From a virus, in the IMG/VR virus record IMGVR_UViG_3300020810_001160, positions 36,594 to 100,593 of that record: 64,000 nt of DNA. One strand, written 5' to 3'. The number at the start of each line of letters is the position of its first letter. Positions within the stretch are counted from its first letter, which is position 1. The notes beneath the pieces were generated by a model that ran no database searches, was not told where the DNA came from, and saw only the letters and a list, made by a program, of their open reading frames with translations. Below, one piece after another: positions 21,201 through 28,851 of this stretch. A program made the translations under genes and the position numbers.

Positions 21201-23950
21201 ACTTGCGTACTAATACAATATCAATTTTAATTAATAGTACTCAACAATTAAAAAGCACATTCACGTATGGCAATGAGAAAGATATATCTAAAACATATGA
21301 AAGACAGACAGGATATGTTCAATTTGTATTACCGCCAGCAAATTTATCTAACATTTCAATCACATACAAAATTAATGAAGATACATTAAACACTGCTGAT
21401 AGATTTGATTTATACAAACCTACTGCTGGTATGCCAGGTAAAGAACTTGCTCAAGTGATAGACGGAATTGATTACGGTGGAGTAGAAGTAAGAAGCATAG
21501 GATTTGAAGATACATCAGGCTGGGGTAACGAACCTTTCATGCAAGGTGAATGGGATACCTATGATGAAAGTTACGAAGATGAAGTTTTCTATTTAGACGG
21601 AAGCACACTCACGTTAAATCTTGCTAAAACATTAACACAAGGTGTGGAATACCATGTGTATCAAAATGGTATAAGAGTTGATGATCCTGCTTTTGATGTA
21701 GGAAATCCTACCAATGCGTTAGCACAAATGAATTCAATTGCTGGAGACGGTTCTACAAAAATTGTTGATATCAGTAATCTTGAAACAGAAGACGGTGACG
21801 TTATTATTGTAAGAAAATCCACAAGCGATGGATCATTTTTACCTGATCCAAATGCTGTTGATACATTGATTAAAGGTGGAGATTTAGCATACTCAACAGC
21901 ACAAGGACTTAACGCAGAAGACATCAACATAGATGGCGATGGATTTGTAACACCTACGTCTGCTAAAGGACCGGAGGAGTTTGTGCCAGGACAAGTATTA
22001 GACACATTAGACATTCAAGTTTACGATAGAGGTCCTAACACAGGATCGAAAATTAACAGTTACAATTACATAGGTGATGGAAACACTGTTGAATACTCTT
22101 TTGTTGATAATCCGCAAAGCAACACAGCAATATTTTTAAGTGTTAATAACATTTTAAAAGACAGTAATACATTCCAGGTTGATTATCAAAACAAAAAAAT
22201 AATATTCAATCAAGCACCATTAGTAGGTGAAAAAATAAACTTTATCACAATGGGCAACAATGGTGAATCTATTTTAGATGTTGATACATTTACAGGTGAC
22301 GGTAGCACAATTGAATATGTTACTAGAGCAAAATATACACAAGGAAACATTCAAACATTTGTAAAAGTAAATGGTGTAAATCAAGACTACACAGTGGTTG
22401 AGACTGATTCAGCGTATGCAGTTGCTAATAGAGTAGCAGTAAGATTTGATTCAGCACCTGCTCAAGACAGTGTGATCAATATTGTGGTTTATGAAAGTAC
22501 GTCACAGTCGTTCAGTGAAGTTACACAAAACACTTACACAGGTGACGGTAGTACAACACAATATCAATTGAACCCGACACCTTTTACACAAACACCTTTC
22601 ACAAACAATGTGATTGTTAAAGTTAACGATTCAGTTTTAAGAAGTGGTTTTCATAAAAAATTTACTGTAAGTGTTTTGAGAGAATACGAATTTGAAAATT
22701 GGCAAGTATTACCAGGCACAGTTAATACCACAGATGTAAGAGCATATCTAAACAAAATTGAATTGACATCTGCTGAATACACTTGGAACCCAGGCAATTC
22801 AAGTGTAACATTAACAGGCGGTATAGGAGTTGTTGGAGATGTGTTAGATGTTTATATTGCGAATGGAGAATATTCAGTAACTGATGCTGGTGTATTAAGT
22901 TTAAGTGTTGCTCCTGTTCAAGGTTCAACAATCACATCATATCAATTCAGCAAACACGATGTTCAAGATATAGATAGAACACAATATGATGTGGTGGCTA
23001 AATTATCAATCACAGTGAACACTGATGATTATTATCAGTACAATCAATTAACAAATGGTGTGGTTCAATTGAACAAGCCGGCAGTTGATGCCCAATATGT
23101 TTGGGTAAGTGTGAATGGTGATTGGTTAGCCCCTAGTATTGATTACACAGTTTCAAACAATCAGATGTATTTAAAAATTAATAGAACACTTTCACAAAAT
23201 GATACAATTGATGTGATTCACTTCACAGCACCATCGTTTGTAGGAAAATTTGCTTACCGACAATTTAAAGATGTTATGAACAGAACACACTTTAAGCGTA
23301 TTGGTGATGACAGACAATACTCTTTAGCACAAAATTTAAACTGGTATGACAAGGAAATTGTGTTGTCCGATGCCACAGGTATCACAGTACCGAGTGTTGC
23401 TTCGCAACTGCCAGGTATAATTTTTATAGATGGCGAAAGAATAGAATACTATCAAAAGGATGGCAACAGTTTACAACAATTAAGAAGAGGAACATTTGGA
23501 ACAGGTATTGCAGAAGTACATCTTGCTAATACAGATGTTTACGATCAAAGTGCTTTCCAAAATGTGCCTTATCAAGATCAGTTCATATCTGAGACATACA
23601 CTGGCGCAGATGTGGTAAACAATGTACTGAACATAGGCTTTGTGCCTAACAATGTGAATGAATTTGAACTGTTTGTTGGTGGTAAGAGATTGCGTAAAAA
23701 CGCAATCAGTGTGTACAATCCTACATTGGGACAAGATAGTCCTGAAGCAGATGCAACTGCACCTGCTGAATTCAGTGTGAACGGTACCACAGCCGCAATA
23801 ACATTCACAGTTACACCAGCCGAAAATGCCAAAATAGTGCTGGTACGAAAACAAGGAAGAATATGGCAATCAGGCACAAATCCACTCAGTCAGACGGAAA
23901 ATGATATAGCAAGATTCATACGTCAAAAAGAAGTGGCTTTGCCGCAATAA
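9299..23950 (+). CDS. Giant tail/baseplate structural protein (gp7-position), 4883 aa
   Basis: One open frame of 14.65 kb. The N-terminus (about 15-150, with 'AEFLPKYFRTPVNQKFLHSTLDQLISQG' and 'YYAWSPKIDWDKFVNYREYFWMP') resembles the very large virion proteins that follow gp6 in marine T4-like phages, in the place T4 has gp7. Visible modules: four CBM5/12-like 'Y..G..V.Y...-Y.A' repeats starting near residues 1434, 1688, 2181 and 2810; FG-GAP-like propeller blades near 2091, 2155, 2934, 2994 and 3057; glycine-rich 'NPG.GY..PTV.I' repeats near 3494, 3851 and 3892; and three 'YTGDGST..Y' repeats near 4256, 4329 and 4411. No transmembrane segment was seen. A role as a peripheral baseplate or receptor-contacting arm is inferred. 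No stop or frameshift was seen. The weak RBS is AGAGGAAATG. Confidence 0.72.
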   Translation: MAYDNDQKDFELPAGKDNGKRKSAEFLPKYFRTPVNQKFLHSTLDQLISQGTLEKLNAYYGRKVTSAYTSGDLYVPEISADRENYKFEPSVVQKDDLGNVNFYSDYIDFVNQIANYNGDTSNHSVLNAQEYYAWSPKIDWDKFVNYREYFWMPYGASTVSINGQQRNVVSTYTVTKSDQGDNYAYIFTPDGLTANPTLKLYKGQTYKFEIDAEGLPLVFRTQRILDESYNFNDGIDVQAVEKGIITFQVKDSTPEKLYYGSSNDINAWGLIQVFDIEENSAIDVTNEVLGKKNYTTADGVALSNGMKVNFKGTVTPAQYAEGDYYVEGVGEAIQLINSQNLEVVSSFTNSVPIPFDSQNFDTVGFGTATSYAVNKDYVVINRSSPEGSPWTRHNRWIHRSVIEASASANGQVADIDQTSRARRPIIEFEAGIKLYNFGTSSKGNVDLIDTVTKDVMSDIEGSEGFYVDGIAVTNGLKILFTADTDPLVKDKIYQVKFIDLELNGIKTNQVSLVEVANASPKEGETVLVTNGVKNQGKWYHYNNGWKTSQAKTKTNQAPLFDLFDSNGNSYTDDILYPNSSFRGNKIFSYAVGTGTNDTELGFPLTYQNVENVGDIVFNFDLLNQSYVYESQTLSGTLASETAFLKKYNAQGQFATVNGWSKAPTKSFQKVNRQYVASTNQLNDFAVDVYDKSGDLNDLGVKVFVNNKKKTQNVDWYILRVDSVAYVKFYTNLKANDVVLIRTTSATDKNANGHYEFPTNLQSNPLNDKVVTFTVGQVTDHVKSITNELTDIQGVTPGVSNLRDFPNATLYGRKFLQHSGPMVLSSYLLNNKEVNLISAISQSQTDYYKFKRSFVSAMDDLGFDGTSVQIVDKILEKLNKDSNDNLPYFQTDMFGVGAYISTTHEVLDVDSKFFALKNSHNLSTLSNKAVYVYLNGDQLLHAHDYIFTDGFVQVTKTLTLDDTIVINEFETTNGTYVPPTPTKLGLYPKYVPKKYSDTTALEPVNVIQGHDGSIVVAYNDFRDDVILELEKRIYNNIKVVFDENLFEIKTFIPRANSINEFTEASINKTLLGDFNDWLTFIGNEDYTANTYQSDENSLTWNYSNMVSPQGTKLSGYWRGVYKYAYDTDRPNITPWEMLGYTEEPSWWSTVYGPAPYTGDNLVLWQDLEKGIVREPNKKIIIKDKYKRPGLTSHIPVDSNGNIKSPFDSAYARGAVLQLTKGNFKFGDHAPIENAWRRSAHYPFALLKSYILHRPNQAVGIGLDISRTKRNASGQIVYNSLTAIRPKDIVFPSSIADKTINLTAGLINYIFEVVENSLTTNYASYKKQLTELTVQIGFKIRGYSNKNNFKLLIDSKTPLNSTSLFVPDENYQLIYNVSAPIEILTYSGLIIEKLASGYSIKGYDRDDPYVRYHAVYEQTSDPAITVGGISASFVNWSENKRYDRGAYVKYSDEFYAVDETHVSGSTFDLSKFLKLIDLPTEGGRTAILRKKFLTDAVVEIPYGTVFDTIQSVVDVILGYESYLKSKGFKFDQFDSQTELVSNWQLSMKEFLFWTTQNWDEGAVISLSPASKKLVLESKYSTTDNVVDNFYSYGVLKEDGKNLDKENLRITRESNTFELFTKNTVNGIYFAKIPLVQKEHVCLVDNSTDFNDLIYDPASGYKQDRIKMLGYITEWDGSLNIPGFIYDEAKVVEWQPYTDYAMSDVVKHKEFYYTANTKLKGTQEFNDNDWRRLDDKPRSSLLSNFDYKTNQFADFYDLDTDNFDSQQQKLAQHLIGYQPREYLRNIINDDVSQYKFYQGFIREKGTSNALNKLFDALASADKESLDFYEEWAIRKGQYGAVDTFDEIEYNLDESKFRLNPQPILLTDDSANTASDLVYRIQSGQTYLAPKDYTHTPFAIKYDKNTYIKTAGPVNPIDISLTLSQYEDILTNSNVKNLLEGQYVWIGNYNKSWTVLKYTKTEQQTVSVVKTGSTITVNTLNTAVMNVGEIFVVSIDGEDYVLKCTTANSTTIQCEDKEGFVSIDPGVGYITRFIEYRLGSIDDINTVINNQGLTDNEKFWIDESNDGKWKIVNNKFVYKTHNEISSTSTSGDESFGTVIAANKQNSIVLVSQPSDGDGKIYVFSRGSESGSLKLLQTIEAPTSDLLLNSDLFSSNSSFGKAVDISPDGNFVIIGAPNAGDLKTEYKGVYNPASNYNVGNIVQYKQQLWRATNQIEGAVASDLFSTFDASAFYKENIGFSTTSLLIGDSVFSNETTDHLLIRGSADQYSATKIGDKLILKYLDFSTEYPIDRNNYNKSANQPFNGIGAPTIKNNVFSGAEISIQAKVDEILQVSLTLRDAPVSSVVSTSTAQGTVVYSRKIAGKTLLYLKDVRGVFSASGSLLLDTLPIGDYTRVNTEDYDHLGGWWKVGIGASVSTGAGADISTNVVIQDIKLLNETRDSNLFFSSFEQPIVPITPQTPLVKAQFGLGTYYQRYYINPANNSWQSNSTPQGILSNKWFVRTGYDIAHDGGLNSSNSANNVSVWFNNVDQNAFDFSGLNIDSDDTNGIKEVVDIWEGYIDIDSQPDNNANYYYPEAGVHTIYDPIKFVQADVTFVQFIALEKIRVYFRNARNTVDPNGSTLFSLGSNAGQSATIQRLGGGVDRLIGSIEQAVQSGPNDGDILVFEHTTPITASGDPAAYTVNDIEYWIWDEFENVAGIQQLANIPSSQNRDWLQVHNIPIGEGTASGLTNQGAFLVYKKNTAGQYAYNSAFTVPDTQSGLRLGSKIQIRDVGDTTVAFISAEGNGSNALPGKVYFIKYSSTKNWWLGVDENYMGQFDQDADYLKDELVIYNNQLYKAKTNISSGAWTSDVWELQDSHADYLGYVPNDSGIELQGDSTLDQSKLIKFANTFDVDTNGVNLVVTNQYNDSKQDVIVYRLDNNHYTYKQTILPPQDSTPVIDFGADISISEDGELIAVGSPLKDLTNIDMGVVYVYKKASNDTGLYNLNQTLVSPDKETSEQFGNTLSFSGNVLAVCSLKGDQQVDDGSTVLDERYDVGSVHLFEKFESTLLYAEKFSYDNSFTQFGTNLLVNKNHVYIGLPKLQINGKQMGTVVDFRKSPLENNWNSVHESSDGIDQPDLSKIQGIFLYNKRTNTLLTRLDYVDPVFGKIPGPAESEIYYKTNYDPAVYNSNSAVGNIDTTNHWNSNQIGRLWWNISTAQYYYPYQSNIIFNNSYWNKLFVGASIDVHEWVESVYTPSQYNIISQSEEGEALGITGTVVNPTDYVTTKVYDDVAKVLSNKYYFWVKGKTTVPEMESRTLSANAVENLIKDPKGQGYKYVTIFGKNKFAIVNCDEFIQDKDTVISFRIKRIDSKNNVHKEYALLTEGLGTSTLPKEIETVWFNSLIGYDAQYNPVPDPTLSEKLRYGTLQYPRQSWFINKQEALKQTVERINSVLLQNLIVDEVDLSSLTQSDPAPKINTGLFDVAIDTEKDLDFVGVGSVKTASINITVENGKIINVTIADPGKGYKSIPTYKIKSITGEGAVIGLTIDINGSINSARILSQGKNYADTTTVEIRNYSALVQADSTVDGKWAIYSYSATDGWQKSKIQAYNVNLYWNYADWYATGYNQFTAIDHVISQSYEITAIDDTIGQIVKIQNIGAGGWLLLKKIGNQADVDYTVNYETVGRQNGTIQFTDKLYVYSGNVGFDSNSFDIQLYDRQPIQETRTILETVRDKIFVEELAVEYNKLYFAGIHYALSENKLNDFVFKTSFVKAQHNVGELEQKITFKNDNLSNYEDYVQEVKPYKTKIREYVSSYQKTEPTNSVITDFDYPPKYVNGIITPSKVTVVNDTLVGAENVKTYPDKNWKDNVGFKITAINIANPGTLYTNPPTVNITGGGGTGATARAYIKNGSVNRIVVINTGSGYISAPTITLSGSTTGVTAKASAVLGESLPRTTHIGIKFDRNTGTTLISNLQRTETFVGNNSQLKFKLKWPMDLRTNTISILINSTQQLKSTFTYGNEKDISKTYERQTGYVQFVLPPANLSNISITYKINEDTLNTADRFDLYKPTAGMPGKELAQVIDGIDYGGVEVRSIGFEDTSGWGNEPFMQGEWDTYDESYEDEVFYLDGSTLTLNLAKTLTQGVEYHVYQNGIRVDDPAFDVGNPTNALAQMNSIAGDGSTKIVDISNLETEDGDVIIVRKSTSDGSFLPDPNAVDTLIKGGDLAYSTAQGLNAEDINIDGDGFVTPTSAKGPEEFVPGQVLDTLDIQVYDRGPNTGSKINSYNYIGDGNTVEYSFVDNPQSNTAIFLSVNNILKDSNTFQVDYQNKKIIFNQAPLVGEKINFITMGNNGESILDVDTFTGDGSTIEYVTRAKYTQGNIQTFVKVNGVNQDYTVVETDSAYAVANRVAVRFDSAPAQDSVINIVVYESTSQSFSEVTQNTYTGDGSTTQYQLNPTPFTQTPFTNNVIVKVNDSVLRSGFHKKFTVSVLREYEFENWQVLPGTVNTTDVRAYLNKIELTSAEYTWNPGNSSVTLTGGIGVVGDVLDVYIANGEYSVTDAGVLSLSVAPVQGSTITSYQFSKHDVQDIDRTQYDVVAKLSITVNTDDYYQYNQLTNGVVQLNKPAVDAQYVWVSVNGDWLAPSIDYTVSNNQMYLKINRTLSQNDTIDVIHFTAPSFVGKFAYRQFKDVMNRTHFKRIGDDRQYSLAQNLNWYDKEIVLSDATGITVPSVASQLPGIIFIDGERIEYYQKDGNSLQQLRRGTFGTGIAEVHLANTDVYDQSAFQNVPYQDQFISETYTGADVVNNVLNIGFVPNNVNEFELFVGGKRLRKNAISVYNPTLGQDSPEADATAPAEFSVNGTTAAITFTVTPAENAKIVLVRKQGRIWQSGTNPLSQTENDIARFIRQKEVALPQ

Positions 23951-23953
23951 ATA
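23946..23953 (+). promoter_or_regulatory. T4-type late promoter box (AATAAATA)
   Basis: AATAAATA spans the stop codon of the giant structural gene and lies 21 bases before the next start, the same spacing as before gp6. It would let the fibre genes be transcribed separately from the 14.7-kb gene. Sequence evidence only. Confidence 0.5.
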
Positions 23954-23974
23954 CAATGGTAGAACGGAGCAAAA

Positions 23975-24586
23975 ATGAGTAAAATTAACGAAAACAGCGG
24001 TGTACTAATACAAGGACACATTAAGATACACGATCCAGAATCTAAGACGATTTTTGTAAACAAACGCAATGCTATTCATTATGAAAACATGAGTGTAGCA
24101 TTAGCAGAAAGTGTAGCCAACCAAGGTCAAGGATTTATTAATTCAATGGCATTTGGTAATGGTGGTACATCAGTTGATCCAACAGGAATTATCACATATC
24201 TAACTCCGAACAGTACAGGTACAAATGCTACACTGTACAATCAAACCTACAGCAAAATTGTTGATGACAGATCAGTTTCTAATTTGGATCCACAAAGAAA
24301 TAAAATTGAAACAAGACACGTGAATGGAACAAACTACACAGATGTACTGGTAACTTGTTTGTTAGATTACGGTGAACCAAATGGACAAGATGCTGTTGAT
24401 GCCGCAAGTGCTTCAAACAGTTTATATGTTTTTGATGAACTAGGACTTGTGAGTTATTCACCATCAGGCACAGGCAAATTACTAACTCATGTAATTTTCC
24501 ACCCTGTACAAAAAAGTTTGAATAGATTAATACAGATTGATTACACAGTAAGAGTACAAAGTTTGACAGGTTTTAACGAAGGGTAG
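23975..24586 (+). CDS. Putative baseplate/fibre-attachment structural protein
   Basis: A 203-residue beta-rich protein without signal peptide. 'GVLIQGHIKIHDPESKTIFVNKRNAIHYENMS' at the N-terminus and 'LTHVIFHPVQKSLNRLIQIDYTVRV' at the C-terminus resemble a conserved small structural protein that follows the giant gene in marine T4-like phages. By position it may replace T4 gp8 or gp9, linking wedge to fibre; this is inference because no T4 motif is recognisable. A GGAGC RBS lies 7 bases before the ATG. The next gene begins three bases after the stop. Confidence 0.6.
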   Translation: MSKINENSGVLIQGHIKIHDPESKTIFVNKRNAIHYENMSVALAESVANQGQGFINSMAFGNGGTSVDPTGIITYLTPNSTGTNATLYNQTYSKIVDDRSVSNLDPQRNKIETRHVNGTNYTDVLVTCLLDYGEPNGQDAVDAASASNSLYVFDELGLVSYSPSGTGKLLTHVIFHPVQKSLNRLIQIDYTVRVQSLTGFNEG

Positions 24587-24589
24587 TAA

Positions 24590-26617
24590 ATGGCATATAC
24601 AATAAGTTTTTCTGATGCTGTTAACAAAGGTACAATCACCATTGAAGACAACACAGTAAACAACGAAACCAGCATTAATTTTCCAGGTAAGAACACAACT
24701 TCTTATGGCACAGTTATTGCAGAAAACTTTTTACAAATATTAGAAAATTTTGCTAACAGTTCAGCACCTTTAAGACCAATCGAAGGACAACTTTGGTTTG
24801 ATACCACAGCAGGCGTTAATCAATTAAAAGTTTATGATGGTGCCAACTGGGTAGCATCGGGTGGTTTAAAGAAAGCATTGAATCAACCAAGTGCTTCTGA
24901 AAGTATATCAGGTGACCTTTGGGTCGATACAAATGCTCAACAACTTTATTTGTTTACAGGATCAGGATGGACACTGATTGGTCCACAATACAGTAAAGGA
25001 TTAACCACTGGAGCAACTCCTGTTACAGCAACAGGAACAGATGATTTAACATACAGCATTGTTCAATTAGAAGTTGATGCTAAAGTGGTGGCGATCATTG
25101 CTAAAGATTCATTCACTCCAAAAATTAATATTCCAGGATTTTCACAATTAAAACCAGGTGTTAATATTAGTTCTACAAATTTTGGATCAGCCATTAATAA
25201 AGTTTACGGTATTTCAGAAAAAGCAGAAGCACTACTTGTTGGAAACACAACAGTAGCCGCAGGTAACTTTTTAAGATCAGACACTACATCACTCACTGAC
25301 TTTCCAATTAAAGTAAAAACAGATGATGGTATCGAAGTTGGAGCCGCTGGCTCTTTCAAAATGTTTGTGGAAAATCAAGCAGGTATTATTCAATTAGGAA
25401 CTTTAGATGAAGAAATAGATTTTAGATTAAACAATCAAGGTTCAACAACCACAGTGATGAGAATCAGTTCTCAGAGACAAGTAGGAATAAACAAAACAAA
25501 TCCTACAGAAGCATTAGATGTATCTGGAAATATTTTATCATCAGGCACAATTACTTCCAACAGCACTACTCCGTCGATCAATGTAGGTTCAGGTGCAGTT
25601 GTTTCTAAAGGTGGATTAGGTGTAGCATTAGATGCCAACATTGGTGGATCGGGTACGTTTGGAGGCAACATAACAGCAAACACAATAACTCCGTCACAAA
25701 ATTTAACTTATAATTTAGGATCATCTTCAAATAGATACGCAACTGTGTGGGCAAATCAAATTCAAGCCAGCAGTGTTATAACAGACAGTATTACAGGAAA
25801 TGCTTCAACAGCCACACAGGCTAATAGACTTGCTCAGGCAACAACATTTAGAATGACGGGCGATGTTACAGCAACAGATGTGTCTTTCAGAGGTGACGAT
25901 ATAACACCAAGAACTTTTACAACCAGTATTAGCAACACATTCATTGGCAATCAAACACTGACAACAACCAGCGAAGTAAGTGATGAAATAATTATTAACA
26001 GGACTGCTGGTATCACAGGAATTTACAAAACAACAGTTGGTGCAATTACAAATTCAATTCCAACACCACCAGTAGGATCAATGATGGCGTTTGCTGGAGC
26101 AACTGCTCCTACAGATTGGTTATTCTGTGATGGTGCTGAAGTGCAAAGAGCAGTTTACAATACTTTATTCCAAGTGATTGGAACACAGTATGGTACTCCT
26201 TCAAATTCGTCAGTATTCAAACTGCCTGATTTAAGAGGAAGATTCCCATTAGGTAAAGACAATATGTCTAACCCAGGTTTAGGACAAGGTTCAGCAGATA
26301 GAGTTACATCACCAACAGCAGATGGTTTAGGTCTAGGTGCAGGCAATGAGAAGAAAACTATTACGAAAGAAAATTTACCTAATCACGAACACACATTAAA
26401 AGCAAACAATGGTGATCAATTCTTTGCCGCAAGAAATATTGCAGGTGCTTCTACAGATCCAGAAGTTACCACAACAAGTGGTCCAGATTTAGCAAACACT
26501 AATGGTGCTCAACAATTGCCTAATTCAGGTGGAATTGACGGCACAATAGGACAAGCAATGGATGTGATGAATCCATACTTAACATTGAATTACATAATTT
26601 ACACTGGAGGAGCGTAA
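24590..26617 (+). CDS. Tail fibre protein with tail-collar domain
   Basis: A 675-residue fibre protein. Residues about 27-90 are a module shared with the next two genes ('NFLQILENFANSSAPLRPI.GQLWFDT...LKVYDG'). The middle (about 230-420) is a repetitive stalk of short beta strands ('ALDVSGNI', 'ITANTITPSQNLTYNLGS'). The phage tail-collar domain is at about 492-550: 'PPVGSMMAFAGATAPTDWLFCDG', 'FKLPDLRGRFPLGKDN'. The C-terminus 'NHEHTLKANN...PYLTLNYIIYTGGA' closes with the short-tail-fibre type HxH motif that in T4 gp12 binds metal along the trimer axis. It is probably the short tail fibre or a receptor-binding fibre. Its stop overlaps the next start. Confidence 0.82.
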   Translation: MAYTISFSDAVNKGTITIEDNTVNNETSINFPGKNTTSYGTVIAENFLQILENFANSSAPLRPIEGQLWFDTTAGVNQLKVYDGANWVASGGLKKALNQPSASESISGDLWVDTNAQQLYLFTGSGWTLIGPQYSKGLTTGATPVTATGTDDLTYSIVQLEVDAKVVAIIAKDSFTPKINIPGFSQLKPGVNISSTNFGSAINKVYGISEKAEALLVGNTTVAAGNFLRSDTTSLTDFPIKVKTDDGIEVGAAGSFKMFVENQAGIIQLGTLDEEIDFRLNNQGSTTTVMRISSQRQVGINKTNPTEALDVSGNILSSGTITSNSTTPSINVGSGAVVSKGGLGVALDANIGGSGTFGGNITANTITPSQNLTYNLGSSSNRYATVWANQIQASSVITDSITGNASTATQANRLAQATTFRMTGDVTATDVSFRGDDITPRTFTTSISNTFIGNQTLTTTSEVSDEIIINRTAGITGIYKTTVGAITNSIPTPPVGSMMAFAGATAPTDWLFCDGAEVQRAVYNTLFQVIGTQYGTPSNSSVFKLPDLRGRFPLGKDNMSNPGLGQGSADRVTSPTADGLGLGAGNEKKTITKENLPNHEHTLKANNGDQFFAARNIAGASTDPEVTTTSGPDLANTNGAQQLPNSGGIDGTIGQAMDVMNPYLTLNYIIYTGGA

Positions 26618-28821
26618 TGAGTTATAAGTTAAACAAAACAGATGGTAGTTTACTTGTAGATTTAGTTGATGGTCAACTGGATACTTCTTCCAGCGACTTA
26701 ACACTGATCGGCAGAAATTATTCTGGATTTGGAGAAGTATTAAATGAAAACTTTATTCAATTACTAGAAAATTTTGCCAACACATCTGCTCCTATTAATC
26801 CTATCAGAGGACAGTTATGGTATGATACATCAGAAAATAGATTAAAAGTTTATAACGGTTCAGCATTTACATCATCAGGCGGAACAACAGTTGCTTCGCA
26901 ACAACCAAACATGGTATCAGGAGACCTTTGGATTGACAGTACAAAAAGTCAAATGTATTTCTTTGACGGTATTAGACTTCAGTTAGTTGGTCCGGATTAT
27001 TCAACAGCACAAGGAACATCAGGTTTTCAAGTTGACAGCATTATCGATACACAAAACATCACGCAGACTGTGGTTAAAATGTATGTGGGAGGCAATCTTG
27101 TCGGAGTTCACTCTAATGCTCAGTTCACACCAATTGCTACAGAAAGAATCAATGAATTAGTAACAAATGCTAATCCATTAGGAACATTACAAAAAGGTTT
27201 CAACACTGTAGGTGTAGATTACAAATACGTTGGCACATCGACTATTGCTCAATCTTTAATTGATGGAAATGGTGTTGTAAGAACAGCAGATCAATATTTG
27301 GTTTCCAACACTGACGATACAACTGTAGGTGCTCTTACAATTCAAAACAATGCTGGTTTGACAATAGGATTAAACAATAACACAAAATTACAATTTACTA
27401 ACAACGCATTCACAATAGCAAATCAATTATCAAATCAAGATGTAGAAATCAAAGTGAGAACACCGGCTGAAGTTTCAGCATTTAAGATTGATGCTTCTGC
27501 TAACGCAGTAGGAATTTACAAAGCAAATCCAACAGCAACATTAGATGTTGGTGGAAATGTTAATATTGATGGAAATTTAGTTGTCGGCGGAACAACCACT
27601 TCTATTGATACTGTTAATTTAAGAGTAGAAGATAAAAATATAGAATTAAACATCACCAGCTCTGGTGTAACCACAGATGATGCTGGAGCAAATGGCGGAG
27701 GAATCACTTTAAAATCTGCAGATGGTGATAAAACTTTTTCTTGGTACAATGGTACTGATGCTTGGACAAGTTCAGAATGGTTAGACTTTGCTGTGGGCAG
27801 AGGTGTTAAAATTAATACAAACACAGTATTGACTGAAACAGCGTTAGGTGGCACAGTAGTTCAATCATCATTAACGTCAGTAGGTACATTAGGCAATTTA
27901 GATGTTGATGATGTAAATGTAAATGGATCAACAATAACCAGTCAAAATGGACAATCTTTAAAAATAACATCAGCAACAAATGTTATCGAAGTCACAGGCA
28001 ATAAAAGAATCACAGGAGTTGCTACTCCGGTAAATGCTTCAGATGTTGCCACAAAAGAATACACAGATGGTTCTACAATCATCAGTTTACAATTAGATGT
28101 TTCTAACTTTACACAAAACGCAGTGGGCAATAACTATTTGAACACAAGAGAAGTGCTAGAAAAATTATATCCTGTGGCAGGATACAATTCAGGTTCTGCA
28201 GAACCACCATTATTAGTTCCAGGCAGTGTGATACCAGCAAGAAATCAAGGAGCATTAGCAAGAGTACTCACAGTTAATTACGGTGCAGGCGGTGGATTTA
28301 CTATTCCTACTTTAGATTTCTCAACATTGAAAAATTTTACTCAGGTGGATCAAACAATCACTGTACAACAGAGAACAATTTCTTCAGTAACATTTGGTGC
28401 ACAAGATCCAAGTCTTGGTGCTACAACAAAAATTACTACAACCGCCTCTCATTTCTATGAAGGTTTACAACAGATTGTAATCACAGGTACTACTGTGGTT
28501 AATGGTGTAACAGCAAACATTGACGGAAACTACATAATACAGGCGGCAGAGTTTCCAGCAGAACAACCAAACTATGTGAGTTTCACAATAAATTTAGACA
28601 CATCAGCGGCAGGATGGTTAAGTGCTACTTGTACTGTAGGTACAGTGGAAAGAACACCGATAGTGGGTGCGTCAAACAGACAGGTAATAGAAGATTTATC
28701 AAATGCGACCAACATAACAGGTACAATTAATTTTGCTCCTACAAGACAATTATTACAATTTGTGGTGAACAACGGTGCTTGGGCATTTGATAGAGAAATT
28801 ACATTATCACTAACACCATAG
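26617..28821 (+). CDS. Tail fibre-like structural protein, paralogue 2
   Basis: A 734-residue protein with the same N-terminal module as the genes on both sides (about residues 30-90, 'NFIQLLENFANTSAPINPIRGQLWYDTS...LKVYNG'), and a second short strand unit 'SGDLWIDSTKSQMYFFDG' near 105-120. The middle has stalk-type repeats: 'TLDVGGNVNIDGNLVVGGTTTSIDTVNLRVEDKNIEL' near 310-345 is a common fibre segment. The C-terminal 230 residues are unlike the neighbours, with no collar domain, which suggests a different distal tip. No chaperone or catalytic motif was seen. It overlaps the upstream stop by one base (TAATG) and is followed by a late-type box. Fibre identity is firm; receptor specificity is unknown. 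Confidence 0.75.
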   Translation: MSYKLNKTDGSLLVDLVDGQLDTSSSDLTLIGRNYSGFGEVLNENFIQLLENFANTSAPINPIRGQLWYDTSENRLKVYNGSAFTSSGGTTVASQQPNMVSGDLWIDSTKSQMYFFDGIRLQLVGPDYSTAQGTSGFQVDSIIDTQNITQTVVKMYVGGNLVGVHSNAQFTPIATERINELVTNANPLGTLQKGFNTVGVDYKYVGTSTIAQSLIDGNGVVRTADQYLVSNTDDTTVGALTIQNNAGLTIGLNNNTKLQFTNNAFTIANQLSNQDVEIKVRTPAEVSAFKIDASANAVGIYKANPTATLDVGGNVNIDGNLVVGGTTTSIDTVNLRVEDKNIELNITSSGVTTDDAGANGGGITLKSADGDKTFSWYNGTDAWTSSEWLDFAVGRGVKINTNTVLTETALGGTVVQSSLTSVGTLGNLDVDDVNVNGSTITSQNGQSLKITSATNVIEVTGNKRITGVATPVNASDVATKEYTDGSTIISLQLDVSNFTQNAVGNNYLNTREVLEKLYPVAGYNSGSAEPPLLVPGSVIPARNQGALARVLTVNYGAGGGFTIPTLDFSTLKNFTQVDQTITVQQRTISSVTFGAQDPSLGATTKITTTASHFYEGLQQIVITGTTVVNGVTANIDGNYIIQAAEFPAEQPNYVSFTINLDTSAAGWLSATCTVGTVERTPIVGASNRQVIEDLSNATNITGTINFAPTRQLLQFVVNNGAWAFDREITLSLTP

Positions 28822-28825
28822 GAAC

Positions 28826-28833
28826 GATAAATA
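28826..28833 (+). promoter_or_regulatory. T4-type late promoter box (GATAAATA)
   Basis: GATAAATA in the 30-base gap between two fibre genes, ending 18 bases before the start codon. It fits the NATAAATA pattern. Spacing matches the other boxes in the virion block. Confidence 0.5.
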
Positions 28834-28851
28834 TAACAAACAAAGGGTATT

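Noticed and set aside
23480-23877. Overlapping minus-strand frames of 99 and 129 residues
   Set aside because: Both lie fully in the coding 3' end of the giant gene; Cys-rich nonsense-like composition, no start signals.
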